Positions 20,686-33,500 of a stretch of DNA of 64,000 nucleotides are shown piece by piece. Each line of letters begins with the position of its first letter. Within the stretch, counting starts at the first letter, position 1. Under the pieces are notes generated by a model that was given only the letters and a program-made list of their open reading frames with translations, was not told the DNA's origin and ran no database searches. Origin of the DNA: Strongylocentrotus purpuratus (lineage: Eukaryota > Echinodermata > Echinoidea > Camarodonta > Strongylocentrotidae); NCBI RefSeq assembly GCF_000002235.5, contig NW_022145609.1, positions 23,300,408-23,364,407 of the forward strand, read 5' to 3'. Both the position numbers and the translations under genes were made by a program.

Positions 20686-23600
20686 ATGAATGGAGAAGTG
20701 CCAAGTGTTCCCATCACAACTCTTGCAGGAATAACAAGTCTTACAGACTGTAAGTCCTCATCGATTTTTCATCCAAAACTTAGTCTAATGTATAAAGTAT
20801 GCAATATAATTCTTTTGTTTTCTTAGATGAGAAATGGACATGGGAAGTTAAATATTAAACTGACTGACAGTGGCAATCTTAGATTTAAAGGCCCACTGCA
20901 CTACTTGTAGCTACTTGCGCCCTCTATATAACAAACAATGCCTAATCGGTGACCATTGGTCCCCCATGATCCTCTTTTTCTTATGTTAACTGAGAGCTGA
21001 GTTGATGAGATAACCACCTGTCCAGTGACCTTGCAGGGCACTCTAATCCCTCCTGTAAACTATGGCAGATAAGCTTTAAGTCTACCCTGATATTAAGTTG
21101 GTTTTAAAAGAAGCAGAAAATAGTTAAAGACAATGCTATGAAATTTTCTTGATGCATTACTCCTCTAGTAATAATTGAACCTATGACTTGGGGTTACTAG
21201 CAAAGTTCTATTCATTCTTGTGGACACAACTTTTTTAACAATGTCAAAATGTTTATTAGTGCATCAAATATTTCAAATGGAGATTTGTACTAGGAACAGA
21301 TTTTTCAACCAACCTTTATTTATTTTGTTGGATTGTTAGTCCCAGTAGTTCATGTGATATGATATTGTGCATTTCATTTCATTTTTTTTTTCTTTCACAT
21401 ACAGTGTTGACAGAGTTGCCCCTGCCCTCACCCCTTCCTAGTGCAATCAACAGCAAAGGCCTTCTCTACACACCCCAAATAGCAGAAGAAGCTCAGCGAC
21501 TGCTAGGGAGGCAGGATGAAAACCTAATCCCTCAACTCCTTCATGTCCTTAGCCAGACAGATACAGATCACATGTAAGATACTTTTCAAGATCAATTGGC
21601 CTGTCTTCATCAGCTCGATTTTGCCAAATAACCCGCTATTTTCAGACTCCGGATATTATCCAAAAGCTCGTAGTCGCCTCATCACCAGAACTACACGTTA
21701 TTTCCCAAATAGCGGGATATTTTGAAAACAAGACCAACATTTCTTGTGATGTTTTCTTGACCAAGTATCCTGCTGATTGCAACTGCTGCTGATGATAACG
21801 CAAAATAACTGTTTAATTTGTGATGGGGATAGATGAAATAGCAGGTTATTTGTCAAACTTGAACTGATGAAGACAGGCCTATTGAAATGCCACTTCCTTG
21901 ACTACCACCCCAGGAACCACTTGACCCACCCCTAACAGGAGGGACTAGTGTTAACCTGAGGGTGGTCATCGGGGGGGGGGGGGGTAATTGCATAGGGGTT
22001 GGTACAGGTCATCGCTTTCCATTTGAAGTGGAACTCTATACCTAGTGATGATTTATTACCTTATCAGAAGTAGACGGTAAATCATTATTTTTTTAATTGC
22101 AAAGACAGCTGTTGGTGTCTGCTACATGCTTTTAAATGTATTAGAACAAAGAAATTATTTATGTTTTCCACATGTTCAGATGCCATATTGGTGTGCAATC
22201 ACAAGTAGATGGGAAATTATCATTTTACTTTTATATAGTTTACATTGAACTTTATTTAGATATCTCTGTTGAAGTGGAATATGATTCAAGTGTATTTCAT
22301 CGTTACTGACATTATTATGATTCTAATTGGCATTTTTAATGGACTTCCTACAGAGAGCTGAAAGACAAGACAACCAGCAATGAAGTAGAGGGTGAGGTGC
22401 CTGCACTTCTTCAAGCGATTCTTGCCCGCAATCCCAATGTATTTAAATCAAGGGTGGAACAAATAAGTGGTGAGTATGAAGCAAAGAAATACTACTCAGT
22501 AGTGACTGTCCCCTTTCTACTACACCGTGACCTGGTGGTGTAGATTATGGTGATTTAACAAATTAAACCATGATTTTGTGATTTTCTTTTAGAGCTGACA
22601 TCTATTTTTTCAATCCTTCATACCTCCCCCACCACCTTTCCAGATACAATCTTTGGGATGTGATGCTTCCGAGTACATGATGTACATGCAAAGTTATTTT
22701 TGCATCATAAAATGTCACAATTCACAATTATGAATCAATTTGAAAATGCTAGGTTAATAGTTGAATCCTATTGTATAAAATGATTTCAATTCCATATTTC
22801 AATCCCAGGATTAACAGGGTTGACCTTTGCAAAAGGCAATTTAGATCTCCTAATAATGTAATGATAATGAAAATTAAACTGTTTATGATAATGATAGTGT
22901 TAATGATCATAGTATTGACAATAATAGTAGTAATATTTATATGGCGCTAAATTCTAAGTGTACTGTAGTGATTTTGGCTAAATCTTTCTGACACGTGTTC
23001 ATTGTTCTTAGGGAGTGGATCAGGACAGCACAGTTCGTATTCTCCGCGAGGTGGACCCAGTAACTCTTCATCCCCTGGTGCGAGTACTCCTCATGGAAAC
23101 CAGCACCAATTCCAACAACCTGGCTCCGTGTCTGCACAAGGTAGAGTACCCCCATCCAATCTATTGAAATGAAATGTCATTACCATACCAAGACTGTCGT
23201 TTGTGAAGGGCTCTAACTAAACTATGTTTTGGGTCTGCAAGTCGGGCAACGTAAACAAATACTTACAGAAGCAGCTTGTGGTTTGAATTCCCAGTGTACT
23301 GAGCAGATATGACATTGTACATTATTTCTATTTTTTTAAAGATGATATAAGTTGCCATTAGCATCATGCCAACTGTTCAGATTAAAGAGGAACATTCCTC
23401 TTTTTGGGAGAAGATAATTATCATTTTAATGCAGGTGTTCCTCTTCCTGTACAAATTTGTCTGTAGTATTGAATAGGAGAGTTAGGATTGTTCCTCTCTT
23501 TTTTTTGAAAATAGCATAATTTGTACAGATTTCTGATTTTCAAATGTTGGCATGTATGCATTAGGGTACAAAGGCAGGATGTAAAGGTAGCACATTGTGA

Positions 23601-24011
23601 ATTGAGGTAGTGTCACTCAGCAATTGTGCATTAAGTCCTTTATAATGTATGTTTTAGGAAGGTTCACTATGTACTTCATCACAACAATAGCTAAAGAGCA
23701 TCGAGAAAGCATTGAGTAAATTCCAAGAAACAGGTTTTAATCTTCATTCCTTCATAAAATCAACAATTTATTTTGTAACAGACACTGATAATTCTTCTGC
23801 AGAGCTTTGCTCATTTCTTCATTCCGACAGTACAGGCATTTGAACAGTATGTACCACATTTTATTGTTCTTCACAGGCTCTGCCCAAGCTGCACCTCTCA
23901 ATGGCTATGCTGCTAACCAGTTCTCTCCAGCTCCAGCCAGTAGTCCTATGTTCCCGGCCACCCCACCGACCCCCAACTCCCAGACGAGGTCGCAGAGGTC
24001 ACCTTCAAGAG
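20686..24011 (+). CDS. NIPBL: NIPBL coding exons 1-5 (MAU2-binding N-terminus)
   Basis: Exons: 20686-20749 (exon starts 20665 after GCAG; ATG at 20686), 21405-21573, 22354-22469, 23012-23140, 23877-24011. Residues 1-204. The first three read MNGEVPSVPITTLAGITSLT, LPLPSPLPSAINSKGLL, IAEEAQRLLGRQDENLIPQL and VPALLQAILARNPNVFK, closely matching vertebrate NIPBL. Exons 4-5 are Ser/Pro/Gln/Asn-rich and disordered. Exon 5 ends before GTACCG, an uncommon donor. All introns here are phase 1 or 2. Confidence 0.95.
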
Positions 24012-27000
24012 GTACCGTATACGATCAGCAAATACTTCTTCTTTGTTCTAATGTAGAATGTTATTATTATTGTTGTTGGTTAGTTTTTCTGAATCATTCA
24101 GAGATGAATAATGTTGGTAAATTAAATATCTATTTGAAACCAACAAAAAATTATTTCAGTATCTCTAAATTACCAACGAAAACAAAACGTTATTCAGGAC
24201 ACAATTGATGGTTCATTCAATCTCAAAAGATCAAATGGCTTTATTTCATGGCTCTGTTGGAAATTTAAATCTAGAGTGTACCCAGCAACATAGCATCTCT
24301 AACTCTCTTTCCCTCTGTTCCTCACTCCAAAGGCTCTTTGAAAATTTTCAAGATTCAGACAATAAGGATAAAGTGCAGGGGATGGGGGGGGGGGGGCATT
24401 TTGGAGGTCCACAACGGCTTTTCCAGTTACAGGGGCCTATCATTCCTGTAGTATTTAGGAACTCAGCGACATAAAACTAAATACAATGAATTTAGAAGTT
24501 GAGATGATTTAATCTATTCCAAGATGTCCGATCATATTGTCATCATGTGTACATAAAGGGGATTGAGCCCTCGACGTTGACTGTTAGCACAGTCTTACAA
24601 ACACAACATATTTCCCTCCTTTAAAGAGATGAATAATGTTATATAACTAAGTCCAGATATGAGTTCAAAAGTTTATGAGTCCAGAAAATAAAACTTGTTT
24701 ATTAACAACAAGCCTGAAATTTTATTAACCTATATTGAGCAATTGTTTCATATGAGTCCAAAACTTAAATGTTCCAGTTTTTTAATTTCTATGCTCAATA
24801 CTTGTCGGCTCTAAGGATTTAAGATCTGTAATCTCGTAGATATCCAGGTCGTCTCCTTAGACGCTGAGAACGACGAACAGTTCGCGGTTCTGCTCGCTGT
24901 TGCTCTTGATCTTCAGTGCTTGTAGGGAATGGAAAGGTGTCTTCCCAATCGCTTTCATTCATGTTGCCTGGCTTGCTCGCGATAAGGCGTCTGGTGTTCC
25001 ATCGCGTTCCGTCATCTAGTACAAATGCATTCGAGCCGAGCTTCTTCACGATCTGTTTGGGTTTCGATACCCCCGAAGCTAGCTTGTGCTTGCGATTTGG
25101 ACGCTTTACACGAACCCAGTCACCGATAGCGAATTTCGGTGTGATTGCTCGTCTGCGTTTGTCAGTGTATGCTTTCATGCTTTGCTGTTTCCTCTCAATC
25201 TCTCTCGCTTCAGCCTGTGTGCTTGCAGGCTCTGAAACCGGTGGTTTCAGGATGTTGAATGGCATACGGAGGTTCCGTCCCAACATCAACTCTGCTGGAG
25301 TCTTTCCGGTTAGCGAATGAGGTGTTGAGCGATACGTGCGTAGTAGGGTCTGGATGGCCTTATCGAAGGTCATTCCATCTGCGAGATTCGCTTTCAAGCT
25401 CTCCTTGATTACCCGGTTGAAACGCTCTACGCCGCCATTGCTTTGAGGGTTGTAGCGAGTTGTGAGGCGATGTTGAATTCCATTAACGGCTAGGAATTCT
25501 TCGAACTGTTCAGACGTGAACTGTGGTCCATTGTCCGTGGTGATAGATTCTGGAAGACCCCACTTGGTAAACATCTTCTCCAAGATGCTAATGACTGATG
25601 TCGTAGTGACTGAGCTTGTTGCTGCTATCTCAGGCCACTTGCTATGGAGGTCGTGTACAACTAACAAAAATCGCTGACTTTGAGGAGCGGCTTGGACTTC
25701 CCCAAAGATGTCGACTTGAAGTTGCTGCCATGGCTTCTTCGGCCATGGGGTCGGCTGCAGTGGTGCTGGCCGCGGTTGAGTTTTCTCGCTAAGAGTACAC
25801 GCTTCACAAGATCTGACGAGGTCTTCTACGCGTCGATCGATCGCTGGCCACCAGATTGCTTCGCGACATCGTTGCTTCATCTTCACCACACCTGGATGAC
25901 TTTCATGTGCGGTTTGTAACACACGATGTTGAAGCGATTTCGGGATTACCGCTCGGGTGCCACGGGCGATACACGTGTCATCGAAGATAGCTAGCTCATT
26001 GCGAACACGATGATATGGAACGAGGTCTTCGGAAATCTCTCTAGGCCATGCTGTTTGGAGATAATGACAGACCTTCTGTAGAGTTGCATCTGCGGCTGAC
26101 TCTGTTTTCAGCTGCTCACGCGTCACAAGCTTTGCGGTCACGTGAGAGATCACCATAAGAACGTAGTCTTCGACGTCGTCTTCGATGTCGCTTCTTGCAT
26201 GGCTATCGCGATTGCTATTCGCGTTCGGTGTGCGGCTAAGCATATCTGCTACTCGGTTGCGTGAACCCGCGAGATATTCGACCTTGAAATCATATTGGTG
26301 CAGTCGATCTGACCATCTGTAGATGCGGAGTGGGCGGTGTCCAGATCCTGAAGTGCTCAACAAGGTTGTTAAGGCTTGATGGTCAGTACGAAGTGTGAAC
26401 TTGCGACCGTAGAGGTACATATGCCAGTGTTCGCAGGCATAGATGCATGCGAGAGCTTCGCGTTCTCCTGTAGAATACTTTCGCTCTGTGTCCGACAACG
26501 CTCGAGATGCGAATGCGACCGGACGTACACTGCTGTCGATCGTTTGCGATAACACTGCTCCGATAGCGAACGCTGATGCGTCTGTAGTCACGTACGTTTC
26601 AGCGCTTGGAGTGAAGTGAGCGAGAACTGGCGGCTCTGCGATTCTTCCTTTGAGCGTGTTGAATGCGGTCTCTTGTGCGTTGTGCCATTCCCAAAGCGCG
26701 TCCTTCCGGAGAAGCTTCTGCAGAGGTTCTGCGATTTCTGCGTATTGTGGCACAAATTTGCGGTAGAAGTTCGTTGTTCCCAAGAATGAGGCTAGCTCCT
26801 TCACATTCGTTGGGGCTGGGAGTGTTCGGATAGCTGCAACGTTGTCGAGTGTAGGCGTCAGACCATCTGCAGTGACATGATATCCCAGAAAATCAATGTC
26901 CGAAGCAGCGAACGTGCACTTGGCCTCGTTGAGCGTCAAGTTATGCTTGGCGAGGCGCGCCATGACTTCTGCTAATCGTTGATCGTGCTGAGCCTTGTCC

Positions 27001-30000
27001 TCTCCGAAGACTACCACATCATCAAGGAGGTTCAACGTGCCCTCGATTCCAGCTAGAACTGAAGAAACGATTTTCTGGAATGCGCTAGGTGCTGAGTTCA
27101 GTCCATAGGGCATACGGCGATACTGAAACATGCCTATGTGTGTGTTGAATGCAGTGAGATGGCGGCTCTGCTCTGCTAGCGGAACCTGGAGATAGCTACG
27201 TCTCATGTCTAGTTTAGAGAAAACTTTAGCTCCGTGGAATGAAGCTGAAAGTTCATTCATAGTAGGAAGTGGATACTTATCCGGAATGATTGCCTTGTTG
27301 ACTGCCCTCAAATCTACACAAAGTCTAAGATCTCCATTCTTACGGCGTGCGATGACCAGATTAGACACCCACGGGGATGAATCGATGCGCTCGATGATGC
27401 CATCGGATTCAAGCCTATGAAGTTCCTTTGAGACTTCATCCCTGACAGCTAACGGAAGTCGACGGAGACTCTGTGCAGTAGGTGGGACTGAGGAATCCAC
27501 CCTTGGTGCATGGCAATATCCTTTGCATTTACCAAACTCGTTGAAAAGTGCAGCATAGCGTTCTCTATACGCATTGTCTACGAGCCGAATGCGTTCACCA
27601 GTGTGGTCGTTCATCTGAAATCCTAGGGCGTCGAACAGATTGACTCCCATAAGGCTCTCGCCCTTCGCTATGTAGAACGTAAAGCTGTCGAGATGTACAT
27701 CCTTGTACCCGACAGGAAGCTCAACCGTGCCCAGAACGGAAATCAGTGTAGGTGGTTCACCATATGCTATGAGCTTGCTCGATGTCGATGACAGGCTACA
27801 ATGTGAGAAATGTCGATGATACAGTTTATCACTAAGAATTGACACTTTGGCCCCCACATCAATCATCAAAGAGAGGTTAGTACCAGCAATCTGCACTTCA
27901 CATTCTTTGAACTGACCTGAATTTGCTGAAGAAATCCGGTCTGAGAGTGTGAACACGCTGCTTGCTATGTCGCCCTCTATTGGTTCATCAACGTGTCGAA
28001 CTGAAGATGCACTTTTCTTGGTAGATCTGCATATGCTAGAGAAATGGTTCATCTTCGAGCACGAATTGCAACGTTTTCCAAACGCTGGACACGCTTTCGG
28101 AGGGTGTGTCCGTCCGCAGTTCGAACACGACTTCGAGTTAGCATGGTTAGAGTGGGCTTTGTTATGATATGGTCGTTTGATGTTCTGTACTGGAGTTGCC
28201 TGATGTGCAGTATGACTATGTCCTGTACTGGCACTCACAGTCACATCGTGTTGTTTGAGGAGCTTGGCGTCCAGCATTGCGGCTTCGATCTGGATCGCTA
28301 GATCGAGCGCCTTCTTAAGTGTCAGACCGTCATCCTCCATTAACAGACGTTCTCTAATACGGGGAATAGACGTCTTTTCGATTAGTTGATCTCTAACCAG
28401 TTCATCATTTAAGGTGCCAAACTTGCACTTGGATGCCAGTTCGGTTATGGCTGCCACATATTGTTTTACTGGCTCCCCATGACCTTGTACTCTCTGTCGG
28501 AAACGATATCGTTCAATCATCACACTTGTTTTTGGCCCAAAATATTTCTCAAGTTCATCAACAGCTTTATCGTACGTACCGGTAGTAGACACTTCCAGCT
28601 GTCCGAAGATCCGCTGCCCCTCTGCGCCCAAACAGTGGATCAGGATTGCGCGGCGGCGGAGGTCGGGTATCTCCGCTGTGTCCAACCCGCTTGCAGTCAA
28701 ATACGTTTTGAAGCTCAAAATCCATCGTGACCAAGGCACAGGAGGTTCTCCTGGGGTTGCTAGGAATGGGTTAGGTGCTACAAGACCTATTCCAGCCATT
28801 CTCGTCGCCAGATGTAGTATTTAGGAACTCAGCGACATAAAACTAAATACAATGAATTTAGAAGTTGAGATGATTTAATCTATTCCAAGATGTCCGATCA
28901 TATTGTCATCATGTGTACATAAAGGGGATTGAGCCCTCGACGTTGACTGTTAGCACAGTCTTACAAACACAACAATTCCCTATTCAGGCATTAAAATAAC
29001 CCTTCATTCTGCTGAATCTTTCTGCTTTGTAGCTCCAGCCACAGCCACGCGAGAAGATGAGAGGCAAGGAACGAACTCTGTCCACAATAATGAAGTCACA
29101 GACGTGAGGCAGCGCCCCAGCAGCAGATCCCAGTCTTGCTCCTCAGAAACGAATCACACGGTGAGGATAATGGTTTCTTCTTTGAATATTGGTGAAGCTA
29201 TATTTAAATAGATGTATTTAGGTCTTGTTTGTGTAGAATAATCACTAAAATCGATAGTTTTAATGAAGAATAGTTCAGACTAAAAATTTGTTAAATAATA
29301 TCTTTTTCTTTAGACTTCCATTGATTTAAGATCCCTGGGATATTTTATTCAGCATTCTTCATCAATTCAAATTGTCCTTTTTGCCACAATTCATAACATA
29401 TTTCAGGTAGATTAATTTTTACAGGACTTCTTTTATCCCGTAAACAATGAATAGTAAATGTAAATATACAAATTTCCAGACGAGAAAGAAACAGAAACTC
29501 AATTTAACACATTTTTTCTGTGTTGCTTTTTCTCCGTTCGTCAGAATTCCAACAACCAGCCAGAGACACCTGTTGATACCCAAGGAGAGTCTTCGGCAGG
29601 CATGCCCGAATCTGATAATGCAGATGCCGGAAGAACTCGCTGGTCGTCCAAGCGGAAGAAAAGGAAGGATAAGAAAGATAAAGAGAAGAGAGAAAAGGAC
29701 AAGAAGGACAAAGATGAAGTCAGTTACAACATCATTCAATCCCCTACGCATTCAGGGCTACCCAAGATCACTCTGAAGATTGCCCGAAAGCCTGTAACAT
29801 CGCCAAAAGCAAGCGAGAGTGAACCTTCCACCAGCGGGGAACAATCCAAGCCTCCTAGCGTTGAGCCATCAAAACCTACTAGCATGGAACAACCTCTACC
29901 ACATTCTGATATCAAAACTGAAGTGCCTGACCAAAGATTGCAACCAGATGTACCAGTCAACGCGCAACACCAGCAACAGGATGTGATCCGTCAACAGCAT

Positions 30001-30538
30001 TCAAAGGAATCAAGAACTGAACAAAGACTCAGTGAGCCAAACAGGACTCCAGGAATGGCTCCAGCAAGCCATCAGCAACATGTAGATAATAAAAATGATA
30101 GCAATGCTGGACCGCCAAGGAAGAGTGTTTTGAGACTAAGGAACGATTCAAATAGTGATGTGCAAAGTAAACCGGAACTGGTGCATAAAAAGGACAAGGT
30201 GTCAAGAACTCACAGTAACAAAGGTCAGGGGATGCTGATGTAGCCTCTATGGCAGTTGAGAGTGCACACGACGGAGACATGGAGGAACCAATGGATGCAG
30301 GTTTGTGAAGATGTCTTAGGCGGGCTTGCCTTACTGAATCAGACCATGCATACACCGAAAGAACTTGCTGGTCATCCATCAAGTTCTTCCAGTGTCTGCA
30401 TTGTTCAAATTGGTGATGCTTTTGTATTTAAAATATACCTGCTTTTAAACGTAGTCTAAAACTTTGTTCTAGTAGTCCTGTGAATCACAACAATAAAACT
30501 TTGCAATTTCTGATGGTTTCTGGTCTTGCCGTCTGCTT

Positions 30539-30582
<44 letters not shown>

Positions 30583-33500
30583 TCTTCTCCAAATTTATGT
30601 ATAAGTTTCTTGGTATTCAAACAGAAGAACAGATGGCTGTTACTTTTCAAATGCCAATATACTACAGTTAACTAAGGTGAAACCTACTTCAGTGATCACC
30701 TGGGCCGTTGCATAAAACTGACTATTGATGGTAACTTTGCCATCAATGGCAACTACCATGGTAACAGGGCTCAACATCCAATCAAAATCAAGGTCCCCAC
30801 GGTAGTTAACATTGATGGCAAAGTTACCATCAATTGTAAGTTTTGTGAAACGGGGGGCCCTGTATATAAAGATGTCATTTGTTTCCTTGTACAGTGTTTC
30901 CTGTTGAAACCTATACTAGATACTACCTGCAGACAAAGACCCCATTTCTTGTCTCCTTTGAGTAGTGTTTATGTACAGGATTGACTGAATATGGGTCATT
31001 TTCAACCCTTAAAATGACATTATCCATTTCAGAGCCATCAGAGCATGCGCGTGCCAAAACGGCCCAACCTCGAGTCGTCCTCACCAAGCTCTTACCCTCG
31101 TCCATGGAAGATGAGCTCATTCCAATGAAGCTGGACGGCAGAGGGAAGAAACGGGGAAGGGGATCGGTCAATTACTGTGAGATTTCCCCCAGCAACAGCC
31201 CGCGCCCCCGTCCCTCAACGGCCAATAACCCTGACAATGAATGGGCCCCTCCAGCAGCCGCTCCTGTTGCTGTTGCATCAAGCAGCAGGTCACCGTCCCA
31301 TTCCAGAGCCAAGGCACCTTCACCTGTTCCAGAAGCAGCCCCCACGGAATTCGCTCCCATCTTTATTGAGAGGAACGAGGCAGAGGAGGCGGCAGCTGCA
31401 GCAGAGACAGAAGAAGAGCGTAAGCACATTGTCAACTTTTTTAATGCTTGAAAACGGCGTCATCTGACACCCGTCCCGCAATGATTGCTAGGGCTTAATT
31501 TCATCAAACGTATAGAGTAGGGCTGTGCACAACAGTGTAATGAGGTACCCGAGTACACTCCCAGGCTCACAGGCGAATACTCGAATATTCGGACGCCATG
31601 TTTTTTTATAATTTTTTTGAATTTTTTTGAATTTTTGGATTTTTGGATTTTTTTCCTTTTTTTTCTTTTTTTTCTTTTTTTGCCACTACCATACCACTCG
31701 GCAGTTTCTCAGGTCCCTCGCTGAAAACGCATGCAACTTTACTTTGAGTAGCAGTTGAAGGCGCCGATTTAATAAGAATAATAACAGTAAACAATGCTGT
31801 TTTAAAAACCAAAGATGGCAGAATAATCCATTTTCCTCCAAGTCCAAACAGAAATCTGGACATTTGGTCCCAGTTTCTGAAAGGTGAGTTTGACAGTGCT
31901 TGAGTTGGGAAACATTTTCACCGACGGTACCATGCCAGCGGACGCGGCTCTCCCTGGCACGGGTAAGCGTGGGCCTGGACATTTTTTTTTTTTTTTTTTT
32001 CTTTTTTTTTTTTGCGGCCGAATATTCGGGTACAAGAAATCGTACCCGAGTAGTTGTCAACCGTGCGGGTACTCGAGCATTCGACTACCCGTCGCAGCCT
32101 TGGTATAGAGGTAGGGTTAGGGTATGGTATGGTGCAAGGTCCAGGGTTGAAGATTCAGTGAACATTACAGCAATCAATGCTGGAGCATATATTGTAAAAG
32201 TGTGGTCACATTTGGGGGGGGGGGGGGATATTTTCTTTTATGTATTTTGAAATTTTGAACCACAAAACAATCTAAAAGTGGTATTTCAGCAGTGTTTTGT
32301 AGACCTATATTTGTCTGATTGAGTTCGATTGAGTTTATTGGAGTAGTTTTAATTTCTTTATGACCTTGACTACTCACTTTGATCTCTTATAACTTTAAAA
32401 CGGAGTAGTAAGATGTTGCATTGAAACCTAGTGAAAATTTAACAAAACAGGATGTGCTTATCTGGTATGCCAAGTTTTAGGGCAATCTGATCTGCTCTAA
32501 TCCTCCTCTTATCACCTTGCACAGTGCCTCAGGAGTCTGTGCTTTTAGACTACAGCCTTTTAATCGCCTTTTCTCTAAAATGGTAACATTCATTGGGACT
32601 GGGCATTCTTCTCTCTTTTAAAATTGGGTTAGGAAAATCAAAATGAGATGAGTTATACATTTTAAAGCTGAGAATATCCTCATTTAGAATCATTCTTAAA
32701 CTAGATAATAATTGTTGGTGACTTTTTTGGTGGTTTTGTTGAGCTGGGTCACATATTGGGGATAAGACTTGTAGCATATGTAAATGCCAGAATAAGTAAC
32801 CAAAGTATGCATTTTGTGAGGCCATGATTTATTTGTTATTATAATTTCTTTCAGGTGAGACTAGGAATTGCAGGTAATTAATTTAGTTTTTAAAAAAAAA
32901 AAAAAATCCACAGAGTGGTTGATGTTTAGAGCCAAATACTATATGAATATTTCCAATAAATGTGTTGTTCTTTAATCATCAGGACCTGCAAAACGGGTGA
33001 AGAAGGAAGAGAAGCCTAAAAAGAAAAAGGGCCAGACGGATGCAGAGTATGAGGGTAAGCGTTCTTGTTATTCAGAGCCATATAAGATTTATTTTCGTTT
33101 AAAGCTATGTTTATAATATGTTCTATTCTGCTTTATATGTTTTATCAGGGTACATAAGAAGTTGATGACATTTTATATATTGTACTTGCATTATTACAAA
33201 ATCAGAATATATTTACCATTAATATGATTATAATAATAATTGTAATGTTAATATACTATGATTAATATGATTGTAATGTTATCTCAAATTCCATATTATG
33301 CAATTATTTTTCGCTCTGTCTCAACAGAACTGATGGACACACCCACGTTCAAGAGGTTCAATGCTGCTCTTGATGCTGTGTTTGAAAATTCAGAAGACAT
33401 GGAAGTAACTGTTGACACTGGTAAGTTTCTTTTTTTTTCATTGTTGGAAGAGGAGTAACCAGAAAGAATTTAGATAGATGATATTTTAGTGATTCATCAT

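Larger units (their letters stand above)
24447..28974 (-). mobile_element. Complete Ty3-type (Mag/SURL-like) LTR retrotransposon, antisense in NIPBL intron 5
   Basis: A 4528-bp element. Both LTRs are 162 bp, start TGTAG and end ACAACA (plus-strand reading) and read identical. ATTCC flanks both sides (24442-24446 and 28975-28979), a 5-bp target duplication. It carries a primer-binding site, one long gag-pol frame and a polypurine tract. Identical LTRs and an open frame indicate a very recent insertion. The small size, single ORF without env and two zinc knuckles fit the Mag lineage, to which the sea urchin SURL elements belong. Confidence 0.95.
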
